8,207 bases of DNA, taken from positions 1 through 8,207 of the forward strand of contig JALOMZ010000065.1 in the NCBI GenBank assembly GCA_025455205.1, in the 5' to 3' direction. A program made the translations under genes and the position numbers. The notes under the pieces were generated by a model that saw nothing but the letters and a program-made list of their open reading frames with translations, was not told the origin of the DNA and did no database searches. Source of the stretch: Chitinophagaceae bacterium. Its GTDB lineage: Bacteria > Bacteroidota > Bacteroidia > Chitinophagales > Chitinophagaceae. Shown one piece after another: positions 1 through 5,913 of this stretch (the stretch's first letter is position 1; each line of letters starts with the position of its first letter).

Positions 1-1041
1 CGCCCGGAGCACCTCTTCGATGCGGCCTATGGCAGCACTTCCCTTCTGCATATTATAAAAGGAGGTGGATAGGGCCTTGGCCGGGTTAATGATGTTGTAG
101 AGCAGGGCCAGGTAGGTGATGAAGTAGGCGCCGCTGAGCCCTATTTCCTGGTTCAGTACCAGTGAGCCGCCATACATCAGAATGCCGCAGAATACCAGCA
201 CGCCCATGGTTTCGCTCATGGGCGAGGCCAGGTCCTTGCGGTAACTGATACGGTTGCGGGCCCGCAGCAGCTGATTGTTCACGGTTTGAAAGCGGCTGCG
301 CAGCATGTTCTCTGCGGTAAAAGCCTTGATGACGCGGAGGCCACCAATGGTCTCATCCAGAATGGACACCGTTTCGCCCTGTCGCAGGGCGGCTTCCATG
401 CTCTGTTTCTTCAGGCTGCGGCTGATGCGGCCAATAACAAAACCCACCAGGGGCAGCATCACCAGCAGGAAAAGGGTGAGCTGCGGACTGATGAACAGGA
501 GGGCGGCCAGGTTCATCAGTATTTGCAGGGGATCGCGGATCCATCCTTCCAGGGTGCCAATGAGGCTGCCTTCCACTTCGCCAATATCGTTGGTGATGCG
601 GCTCATGAGGTCGCCCTTGCGTTTTTCGGTGAAATAGCCGATGGGAAGCAGCAGGATCTTGTCGTACATCATGGCCCGCATATCGGTGACGATCTGGTTC
701 TTGAGCGGGGTGAGGATGTAGTACGACAGGTACAGGAAGAGATTCTTCAGCACGATGGAGGTGAGCATCAGCGCGCAGATGAGGGCCAGCAGGCTGGTTT
801 TGGAGTGGGTGGCGGCATAGTGGGCCATAGATTGGCTCAACCAATCCTTCAGCCCGCCGGCAGTGCTGCCCACGGAATCGAGGGCGCCGCTCCGGCCCAC
901 AAAGATCAGCTCCAGAAAAGGCATGAGCATGCCGAGCGACAGGATGGAAAACAGGGTACTGAGGAGGATACTTAGGAAATAGGCCATCAGTTGCGAACGG
1001 TGGCCGCTCAGCAATCTGAACACCCGGGCGTATTTTTTCAT
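1..1041 (-). CDS. ABC exporter, MsbA-like, N-terminal transmembrane half (partial)
   Basis: The frame is open from the ATG at 1041 to the window edge (347 codons), so the C-terminal ATP-binding domain lies outside. Family role: homodimeric type IV exporters of this kind flip lipids, lipid A core or drugs across the inner membrane using ATP. Seen: hydrophobic segments near residues 17-47, 83-110, 172-205 and 278-320, arranged as in an ABC transmembrane type-1 domain. The coupling-helix region reads LPIGYFTEKRKGDLMSRITND (about 132-152), typical of MsbA/LmrA-like proteins. A second conserved stretch, SILDETIGGLRVIKAFTAE (about 226-244), is also typical. The fragment ends at GRIEEVLRA, just before the linker to the nucleotide-binding domain. 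It is transcribed divergently from rbfA. The substrate cannot be read from this half: lipid flippase is plausible, multidrug exporter equally possible. No frameshift is seen. Confidence 0.9.
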   Translation of the reverse strand, partial: MKKYARVFRLLSGHRSQLMAYFLSILLSTLFSILSLGMLMPFLELIFVGRSGALDSVGSTAGGLKDWLSQSMAHYAATHSKTSLLALICALMLTSIVLKNLFLYLSYYILTPLKNQIVTDMRAMMYDKILLLPIGYFTEKRKGDLMSRITNDIGEVEGSLIGTLEGWIRDPLQILMNLAALLFISPQLTLFLLVMLPLVGFVIGRISRSLKKQSMEAALRQGETVSILDETIGGLRVIKAFTAENMLRSRFQTVNNQLLRARNRISYRKDLASPMSETMGVLVFCGILMYGGSLVLNQEIGLSGAYFITYLALLYNIINPAKALSTSFYNMQKGSAAIGRIEEVLRA

Positions 1042-1060
1042 CGGTTGGTTTTATAGGTCA

Positions 1061-1109
1061 CAGGCCGATGAAGGCCTGGCGGCGGCCGGAGCATGGCCTT
1101 CATGCCGGC
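1061..1109 (-). repeat. nested inverted repeats in the exporter leader
   Basis: Three pairings compete in 49 bases. CAGGCC at 1061-1066 pairs with GGCCTG at 1073-1078 around a 6-base loop. ATGAAGGCC at 1068-1076 is a perfect 9-base inverted match to GGCCTTCAT at 1095-1103. CATG at 1092-1095 pairs with CATG at 1101-1104, extended by GCCGG at 1085-1089 with 1105-1109 across a 2-base bulge. If the exporter promoter is the element at 1139-1146, all of this lies in its 5' leader, 20 to 70 bases before the start codon. The pairing is seen; any regulatory role is inference. Confidence 0.5.
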
Positions 1110-1138
1110 TTGCCAGTGATTAACACTCTTGCTGCCGG

Positions 1139-1146
1139 CAAAGTAA
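1139..1146 (-). promoter_or_regulatory. candidate -7 element for the ABC exporter
   Basis: Read on the minus strand this is TTACTTTG, one base off the Bacteroidota -7 consensus TAnnTTTG, followed by CCGGC. It would put the transcript start near 1135, giving a leader of roughly 95 bases. No clear -33 TTG is found at the expected distance, so the call rests on the -7 match and the resemblance to the other start regions in this window. Confidence 0.35.
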
Positions 1147-1171
1147 CTACTTTTACATTGCCTCCATTCGG

Positions 1172-1200
1172 TTGCATTTGTGGGGGTTGTGTTATAATTC
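1172..1200 (+). promoter_or_regulatory. rbfA: candidate promoter for rbfA
   Basis: A TTG at 1172-1174 lies 18 bases before TATAATTC at 1193-1200. The second element also contains a perfect TATAAT. The predicted start falls just before the rbfA ATG at 1216, giving a short leader. The match to the Bacteroidota TAnnTTTG form is imperfect, so this is a weak call supported by position. Confidence 0.35.
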
Positions 1201-1215
1201 ATTAATCCAAGGGAA

Positions 1216-1608
1216 ATGGAAGAGAGCAAGCGACAGAAGCAGGTAGCCGCCCTGCTGCAGGAAGAACTGAGTGATATATTCAGGCGGTTGGGGTTCAGCA
1301 TCGTGGGCAAGGGCATGATCTCCCTGTCTGGGGTGAAAGTGACCCCCGACCTGCTGGAAGCCCGTGTATACCTCAGTTTTTTCCAGATTGACGACAAGGA
1401 AGCCATGCTCCACAAGATAGAAGAGCGGGGATGGGAAATCAAGCGGGAACTGGCAGCCCGGGTGGGCAAGCAATTGCGCCGCATGCCGGAATTGCAGTAT
1501 TTCCGGGACGACACGCTGGATTACGTGTACAAAATGGAAGCCCTGTTCCATAAGATCCACGAGGATGACAAACCTAAACCCGGGGGAGATGCGCCTGCAG
1601 GCGAATAG
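1216..1608 (+). CDS. rbfA: 30S ribosome-binding factor RbfA
   Basis: The 130-residue product matches the usual RbfA length and layout. RbfA is a cytoplasmic KH-fold protein that binds immature 30S subunits near the 5' end of 16S rRNA and assists late maturation, especially in the cold. Seen: an N-terminal helix with the characteristic RQKQVAALLQEELSDIFRR (about 6-24), then the strand region MISLSGVKVTPDLLEARVYLSFF (about 34-56), whose V-x-V-T-P-D-L-x-x-A-x-V-Y pattern is the family signature. Next come a helix with IKRELAARVGKQLRRMPEL (about 75-93) and the closing Y-F-R-D-D-T-L-D-Y segment. The tail is short, charged and probably disordered. The ATG at 1216 follows AAGGGAA, which could act as a weak Shine-Dalgarno. 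The permease gene follows 42 bases after the stop, suggesting one operon. Confidence 0.96.
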   Translation: MEESKRQKQVAALLQEELSDIFRRLGFSIVGKGMISLSGVKVTPDLLEARVYLSFFQIDDKEAMLHKIEERGWEIKRELAARVGKQLRRMPELQYFRDDTLDYVYKMEALFHKIHEDDKPKPGGDAPAGE

Positions 1609-1650
1609 ACGGCCCCTTTCATCCTGCTTCACGAAAAATCAATCCGCCCA

Positions 1651-2877
1651 TTGACTTTCCTTTTTGCCTGGCGATACCTCAAAGCAAAAAAAAGCACCAA
1701 CGCCATCAATATCATCAGCTGGATCAGCGTGGTGGCCATTGCCGTTGTTACGGCCGCGCTGGTGGTGGTGCTCAGCGTGTTCAACGGGTTTGAAGACCTG
1801 GTGAAGAGCCTGTATTCCGATTTTTACACTGATATCAGCATTACCCCTGCCAAAGGAAAGTGGTTTGATGCCCGCGATTCGCTGCTGAACCGCATCCGGG
1901 GGGTGGAAGGGGTTACCGGCATAGCGCCGGTGGTGGAAGAGCGGGCCATCCTGATTGATGGCGAAGACAAAAGCATAGTCTGGCTGAAAGGGGTGGCGCC
2001 TGATTATGCGGCCACCAGTGGGGTGCCCCGCCATATCATTCGGGGGCGTTTTGAAACAGGCAACGCCGAAAAGCCTGCGCTGGTGGTAGGGGCGGGCGTG
2101 GAAAACGCCCTGCAGATCACCGCCGGCGAATCCTTTCTGCCAGTGACTGCCTACCTGCCCAACCGGCTGGCCACCGATATCAGCGACCCGCTGGAGGCTT
2201 TGCACAGTGCCAATATTTATGCCACAGGCAGTTTTGCCATTCAGCAGGAATTCGACAACCAATATGCCTTCACGGATATCGGCTTTATGCGCCATATGCT
2301 TGACCTGCAGCCCGGCCAGGTGAGCCGGCTGGAGCTTTCGCTGGCTCCGGGCACCCAACCTGCCCGTGTGTCGGCCGCATTGAGGGAACTTATGGGGCCG
2401 GGCTTTCTGGTAAAGACAAGGTATGAGCAAAACCAGTCTTTGTTTGTGGCCATGCAGGTAGAGAAGCTGATCATTTACGCTGTGGCCTTCCTGATCCTGC
2501 TCATTGCTGCCTTCAATATCATGAGCACGCTTTCCATGATAGTGCTCGAAAAGAAGGATGATATTTCCGTGTTGTTCGCCCTGGGTATGGAACCTCCTGC
2601 TGTAGGCAGGATTTTTCTGCAAGTAGGCGCTATGCTGGCGTTTCTGGGGGCCATGGCCGGTTTTCTGGCCGGCATTGGCATCTGCCTGGGCCAGGATGCT
2701 TATCACTGGGTAAAGCTGGGCGGCCAAAGCTTTATCATTGACTATTACCCCGTGGCCATCCGGTTGGCCGATCTCCTTTTTGTGGGCGGCATCATCCTGG
2801 TCATCACCCTGCTGGCCGGCTGGCTTCCGGCGCGGCGGGCACAGCGCCTGGCAACGGTGATCCCCCGCACCCATTAG
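1651..2877 (+). CDS. FtsX-family ABC permease, LolC/LolE-like
   Basis: This 408-residue protein has the four-helix layout of LolC/LolE lipoprotein-release permeases. Helix 1 is about 20-43, a large periplasmic domain about 45-270, and three C-terminal helices about 272-294, 321-347 and 371-393. Seen: N-terminal FAWRYLKAKKSTNAINIISW, and LEKKDDISVLFALGM (about 299-313), the cytoplasmic coupling segment conserved in this family. It ends with the WLPARRA-type motif. In the family these proteins pair with the ATPase LolD to extract lipoproteins from the inner membrane; no ATPase gene is in the window. Start choice: the frame upstream closes at the rbfA TAG itself, and no ATG or GTG lies between 1609 and 1651, so TTG at 1651 is the best start and puts the family N-terminus in place. 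Substrate is inferred from family only. Confidence 0.9.
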   Translation: MTFLFAWRYLKAKKSTNAINIISWISVVAIAVVTAALVVVLSVFNGFEDLVKSLYSDFYTDISITPAKGKWFDARDSLLNRIRGVEGVTGIAPVVEERAILIDGEDKSIVWLKGVAPDYAATSGVPRHIIRGRFETGNAEKPALVVGAGVENALQITAGESFLPVTAYLPNRLATDISDPLEALHSANIYATGSFAIQQEFDNQYAFTDIGFMRHMLDLQPGQVSRLELSLAPGTQPARVSAALRELMGPGFLVKTRYEQNQSLFVAMQVEKLIIYAVAFLILLIAAFNIMSTLSMIVLEKKDDISVLFALGMEPPAVGRIFLQVGAMLAFLGAMAGFLAGIGICLGQDAYHWVKLGGQSFIIDYYPVAIRLADLLFVGGIILVITLLAGWLPARRAQRLATVIPRTH

Positions 2878-2900
2878 CGTTCCCCCGAAACGACGACCAT

Positions 2901-2935
2901 AGAAAAAGCCGGATGGAATATCCCTCCGGCTTTCT
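2901..2935. terminator. bidirectional hairpin terminator between convergent genes
   Basis: AAAGCCGGA at 2905-2913 pairs perfectly with TCCGGCTTT at 2925-2933, a 9-bp stem with an 11-base loop. On the plus strand it ends in TTTCT. On the minus strand the A-rich left side (2903-2907) reads as a T tract. It sits between the permease stop (2877) and the transketolase stop (2975), so it can end both transcripts. Confidence 0.8.
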
Positions 2936-2974
2936 GGTTATTGGCTTTTGTTTGAATATCCTGCTTTGCAGGGA

Positions 2975-3814
2975 TCAATAGTCCCCCAGGGTTTCAGGCA
3001 GTTGGGCCAGGGCGCTTTCCAACTGGGCATCACTGGGAGCAATGCCATGCCATTCATGGCTGCCTTCCATAAAGTCGATGCCTTTGCCCATGGCTGTTTT
3101 CATCAATATAACGATGGGTTTGCCCTGTCCGGTCTTCATTTTGGCGGCTTCCAGGGCAGCTACTACGGCATCCACGTCGTTGCCATGTTCCAGCAAAACC
3201 ACTTCCCAGCCAAAATCGGCAAACTTCTGGGCCAGATCGCCCAGGTGCATCACCTTGTCGGTGGGGCCGTCAATCTGCTGGCCGTTCCAGTCTACGGTGG
3301 CGATGTAATTGTCCACCTTGTGGTGGGCGGCGCTCATGATGGCTTCCCATACCTGCCCTTCCTGCAGTTCGCCATCGCCATGCAGGCTGAACACCAGGTG
3401 TGTATCCTGGTTGAGCTTTTTGGCCAGGGCGGCACCAATGGCAACGCTCATTCCCTGTCCGAGCGAACCGCTGGCAATGCGAACGCCAGGCAGGTGCTCA
3501 TGGGTGGTGGGATGCCCCTGGAGCCGGGTGTTAAGCTTGCGAAAGGTGCTCAGCTCCTTCGTTTCAAAATATCCGCTGCGGGCAAGGCTGGAATAGTATA
3601 CCGGGGAAATATGACCATTGGAAAGGAAGAATACATCCTCGCCAATGCCATCCATGGAAAATGAGCCGGGGTTGTGGCGCATTACCTTAAAGAACAGTGC
3701 CGTGAAGTACTCTGTACAGCCCAGCGAGCCGCCGGGGTGGCCGCTTTGCACGGCATGAACCATTCTTACAATGTCTCTGCGTATTTGGGTTGCGATATCC
3801 TGCAATGCTGCCAT
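2975..3814 (-). CDS. transketolase, N-terminal (TPP-binding) subunit
   Basis: Transketolase moves two-carbon ketol units between sugar phosphates in the non-oxidative pentose phosphate pathway. This 279-residue product covers only the pyrophosphate-binding half. Seen from the start used here: SGHPGGSLG (about 24-32), NGHISPVYY (about 66-74), GSLGQGMSVAIGAA (about 116-129), and the thiamine-diphosphate/metal motif GDGELQEG (about 146-153) with its matching asparagine in DWNGQ (about 175-179). The pyrimidine-binding and C-terminal domains are absent. Split transketolase is common in Bacteroidota and archaea, so the gene looks intact, not truncated. The partner is usually next door but is not here: both neighbours are unrelated and point toward or away from it. 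Start: an ATG at 3835 is also in frame, but 3814 gives the usual N-terminus and fits the promoter at 3833-3840. Confidence 0.92.
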   Translation of the reverse strand: MAALQDIATQIRRDIVRMVHAVQSGHPGGSLGCTEYFTALFFKVMRHNPGSFSMDGIGEDVFFLSNGHISPVYYSSLARSGYFETKELSTFRKLNTRLQGHPTTHEHLPGVRIASGSLGQGMSVAIGAALAKKLNQDTHLVFSLHGDGELQEGQVWEAIMSAAHHKVDNYIATVDWNGQQIDGPTDKVMHLGDLAQKFADFGWEVVLLEHGNDVDAVVAALEAAKMKTGQGKPIVILMKTAMGKGIDFMEGSHEWHGIAPSDAQLESALAQLPETLGDY

Positions 3815-3832
3815 CACTCGTTGTTTTGGCGG

Positions 3833-3840
3833 CAAAGCTA
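3833..3840 (-). promoter_or_regulatory. -7 promoter element for the transketolase gene
   Basis: On the minus strand this reads TAGCTTTG, a full match to the Bacteroidota TAnnTTTG, followed by CCGCC. Transcription would begin near 3829, leaving about 15 bases before the ATG at 3814. That places the alternative ATG at 3835 inside the promoter, which argues for the shorter protein. No clear -33 TTG is seen. Confidence 0.6.
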
Positions 3841-3936
3841 AAGTTTTGAAGGCTGAGGACCGTTGTTTTTTTATGGATTATGGGATGCTGCCTGATGGAG
3901 AAATTGACCATTTCGGAGATTTGTGTACAATGGGTA

Positions 3937-3967
3937 TTGCCCGGCCTTCGTTATTGTGTTATCTTGG
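3937..3967 (+). promoter_or_regulatory. candidate promoter for the WecA-like gene
   Basis: TTG at 3937-3939 is separated by 20 bases from TATCTTGG at 3960-3967, one base off TAnnTTTG, followed by CCGCG. This agrees with the two-part Bacteroidota promoter. It predicts a start near 3971 and a leader of about 76 bases before the ATG at 4047, which rules out the much earlier in-frame ATG at 3771. Confidence 0.5.
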
Positions 3968-3974
3968 CCGCGGT

Positions 3975-3996
3975 GGCAAAAGCCGTGTTTTTTGCC
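3975..3996 (+). other. hairpin in the predicted WecA-like leader
   Basis: GGCAAAA at 3975-3981 pairs with TTTTGCC at 3990-3996, a 7-bp stem with an 8-base loop, directly after the predicted transcript start. CGGTG at 3971-3975 could alternatively pair with CACCG at 4026-4030, sharing one base with the first stem. The lower stem ends in a U-rich strand but no free U run follows, so it does not look like a plain terminator. Confidence 0.35.
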
Positions 3997-4046
3997 GATG
4001 GGAAAACAAAGGAACCATTCTGTCACACCGCCAACAACCAACCCGT

Positions 4047-5177
4047 ATGATTGAAATGCTTATGAGCCTGGCGCTGGCCTTTGGTATCAGCTTCTATGCA
4101 TTGCCGGCTCTGATCCATATAGCCAATGAGAAGCGGCTGTTTGACTATCCCGATGAACGCAAGGTGCATCATAACCCCATTCCTTCCCTGGGTGGTCTTG
4201 CCATTTATGCAGGTTTCATTACTGCCTTTTTGCTAACGGTGGCTTTCTCCGGCCGCAATTTTGTGTTCCAATACCTGGTGGCAGCCAGCGTGATCATGTT
4301 TTTCGTGGGTCTCAAAGATGACCTCCTCAATATTGCCCCTTTCAAAAAGTTCCTGGGGCAGATCCTGGCAGCCTCCCTGCTGGTTTTCAAGGGCGGCCTC
4401 GTTATTTCAAGCATGGAAGGGGTGCTCGGTATCTATGACTTGCAGCCGGTGGCCGCGCAGGCCCTTTCGGTGGCCACCATTGTGGTAGTCATCAATGCCT
4501 TCAACCTTATCGACGGAGTGGATGGCCTGGCAGGTACTTTGGCCTTATTGTCCACTGGTTTTTTTGCCACCTACTTTGCTATAAACGGGGATTATACCTA
4601 TGCCTGCCTGGCCACCTCCCTCATAGGTGCATTGGCCGCCTTCCTGATCTTCAACTATCCGCCAGCCCGTATTTTCATGGGCGACACAGGGTCGCTGCTG
4701 GTGGGCCTCATCAGTTCTGCCCTCGTGATCCGGTTCATACAAACTGCCGGTCAGGGCGCTGTTTGGCCCATTGAATCCGGCGCTGCCGTTGGGTTTTCCG
4801 TACTATTCATTCCCCTGTTTGACACCCTCCGCGTTTTCTCTTACCGGATTGTACATGGCATTCCTCCCTTTACCCCAGACCGCAACCATATTCACCATAT
4901 CCTGATGCGGTTCGACTGGTCGCACCTGCGCATCACCCTGGTACTTGGTGTTACCAGCCTGGTTTTTATGGCAATGGCCATATTGCTGCAGCCTCTGGGA
5001 ACACCCTACCTGCTGCTGAGCCTGCTTGGGGTAGGATTTTCGGTGGTGGGCGTCATCATTTGGGTATATCATGCCCATCGCAGGCGTTTGATGAAGCAGC
5101 AATTTCCGCGAATTGTGCCGCGCGAAGAGAATGCGCCTGTGGTACCGGTGGCCCCCCGCAAAGCGGCCAATTCCTGA
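4047..5177 (+). CDS. wecA: WecA/TagO-type polyprenyl-phosphate GlcNAc-1-phosphate transferase
   Basis: A 376-residue polytopic membrane enzyme of the MraY/WecA family. Such enzymes transfer a sugar-1-phosphate (GlcNAc-1-P in WecA) from a UDP-sugar to undecaprenyl phosphate, the first step of O-antigen, capsule or other surface-glycan synthesis. Seen: H-H-N-P-I-P-S-L-G-G near 41-50, the metal-binding aspartate pair GLKDD (88-92), NAFNLIDGVDGLAGT (150-164), FNYPPARIFMGDTGS (202-216) and DRNHIHH (278-284). The HIHH motif is typical of the WecA/TagO branch and differs from MraY. About ten or eleven hydrophobic segments are visible, then a short cytoplasmic basic and proline-rich tail after about 343. 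The open frame extends back to 3771, but that part runs antisense into the transketolase gene and through its promoter. ATG 4047 starts directly with a membrane helix; ATGs at 4056 and 4062 are alternatives. The donor sugar is inferred. Confidence 0.9.
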   Translation: MIEMLMSLALAFGISFYALPALIHIANEKRLFDYPDERKVHHNPIPSLGGLAIYAGFITAFLLTVAFSGRNFVFQYLVAASVIMFFVGLKDDLLNIAPFKKFLGQILAASLLVFKGGLVISSMEGVLGIYDLQPVAAQALSVATIVVVINAFNLIDGVDGLAGTLALLSTGFFATYFAINGDYTYACLATSLIGALAAFLIFNYPPARIFMGDTGSLLVGLISSALVIRFIQTAGQGAVWPIESGAAVGFSVLFIPLFDTLRVFSYRIVHGIPPFTPDRNHIHHILMRFDWSHLRITLVLGVTSLVFMAMAILLQPLGTPYLLLSLLGVGFSVVGVIIWVYHAHRRRLMKQQFPRIVPREENAPVVPVAPRKAANS

Positions 5178-5240
5178 TCGAAATTGTTTCTGCAGCAACG
5201 AGCCTCTATTCCCGGCCGAAATAAATAAGGCCAGGATCCA

Positions 5241-5248
5241 TAATTTTG
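5241..5248 (+). promoter_or_regulatory. frr: -7 promoter element for frr
   Basis: TAATTTTG is a full match to TAnnTTTG, followed by CGGCC. Transcription would start at about 5252-5255, giving a leader of roughly 20 bases. No -33 TTG is evident upstream. The 97-base gap from the WecA-like stop plus this element suggests frr has its own transcript, though readthrough cannot be excluded because no strong terminator follows 5177. Confidence 0.55.
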
Positions 5249-5251
5249 CGG

Positions 5252-5272
5252 CCTAATCAGAAACTAATTAGG
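5252..5272 (+). repeat. inverted repeat directly before the frr start codon
   Basis: CCTAAT at 5252-5257 is perfectly complementary to ATTAGG at 5267-5272, with a 9-base loop. The right arm ends two bases before the ATG at 5275. Depending on the exact transcript start, it is either a hairpin at the 5' end of the frr mRNA overlapping the ribosome-loading site, or a DNA operator overlapping the start of transcription. Confidence 0.45.
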
Positions 5273-5274
5273 AT

Positions 5275-5838
5275 ATGTCAACAGACACAGGTCAACTGCT
5301 GAAGGAAACTGAAGACTTGATGCGCAAATCCATTGCCCACCTGGAAGCGGAACTTGCAAAAGTGCGGGCAGGCAAGGCTACACCCCAAATGCTGGATGGC
5401 CTGGTGGTGGATTACTATGGCAATCCCACCCCCATCAATCAGGTGGGCAATATATCTGTGGTGGATGCCCGTACCCTTACCATTCAGCCCTGGGAAAGGA
5501 ATATGCTACAACCGATCGAGCGTTCCATTCTGCAGGCCAATATTGGCATTACACCCCAGAACGACGGCAATATTATCCGCATCTTCCTGCCCCCTATGAC
5601 GGAAGAACGCCGCCGTGAACTGGTAAAGAAATCCAATCACGAAGGTGAACATGCCCGGGTATCGGTGCGCAACCTGCGCCGGGATGCCATTGAAAGGGTG
5701 AAGAAAATGCAGAAAGACGGACTCAGTGAGGACGCTGCCAAAGACACAGAAGTGGATATCCAGGAACTGACCGATCGGTTCATTGCCCTCGTTGAGAAGC
5801 ACCTGGAAGCAAAAGAAAAAGAGATCATGCACGTTTGA
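5275..5838 (+). CDS. frr: ribosome recycling factor
   Basis: The 187-residue product matches the usual RRF length (about 185). RRF acts with EF-G to split the post-termination ribosome and release mRNA and tRNA. Seen: an N-terminal helix of the three-helix bundle with LEAELAKVRAGKATPQMLDGL (about 23-43), where R-A-G-K-A is a family hallmark. The beta domain follows, with VDYYGNPTPINQVGNISV and T-L-T-I-Q-P-W (about 45-73). Then come INPQ-like ITPQNDGNIIRIFLPP (about 92-107), LTEERR-like MTEERRRELVKK, and the R-V-S-V-R-N-L-R-R-D segment (about 129-138). The C-terminal helix is highly charged. No frameshift or missing domain. The next gene converges on it and a terminator follows. Confidence 0.97.
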   Translation: MSTDTGQLLKETEDLMRKSIAHLEAELAKVRAGKATPQMLDGLVVDYYGNPTPINQVGNISVVDARTLTIQPWERNMLQPIERSILQANIGITPQNDGNIIRIFLPPMTEERRRELVKKSNHEGEHARVSVRNLRRDAIERVKKMQKDGLSEDAAKDTEVDIQELTDRFIALVEKHLEAKEKEIMHV

Positions 5839-5874
5839 TCCGCCTGCATGTGAGATAAGCCCGATTCGGCCCTG

Positions 5875-5913
5875 CATCCTGCCCTGCCTATGGTTCGGCA
5901 GGATGTTTCTTTT
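5875..5913 (+). terminator. intrinsic terminator of frr
   Basis: CATCCTGCC at 5875-5883 pairs with GGCAGGATG at 5897-5905, a 9-bp stem with a 13-base loop, followed by TTTCTTTT (5906-5913). The stop codon of the convergent EamA gene (5888-5890) lies in the loop and its last codons form the right arm. There is no T tract on the minus-strand side, so it should act mainly for frr. Confidence 0.75.

Noticed and set aside
286..975. 229-residue plus-strand open frame over the exporter gene
   Set aside because: It is rich in H, Q and G with no recognisable domain, and lies fully antisense to the well-supported exporter coding sequence.
1639..2874. 411-residue minus-strand open frame over the permease gene
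   Set aside because: It mirrors the permease almost end to end. The permease strand has membrane helices and family motifs, while the antisense product has none and is H/Q-rich. A GC-rich third codon position explains the open antisense frame.
2948..3664. 238-residue plus-strand open frame over the transketolase gene
   Set aside because: The transketolase strand carries the TPP motif and the family layout; the antisense product has no domain I recognise.
3838..3911. Short minus-strand protein starting at 3911 in the transketolase-WecA gap
   Set aside because: The 74-residue frame continues out of frame into the transketolase gene, and its start lies upstream of that gene's likely promoter. 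Nothing suggests it is translated.
5212..5234. GGCC...GGCC pairing after the WecA-like gene as its terminator
   Set aside because: Only four base pairs with an A/T-rich loop and no T tract; too weak to call.
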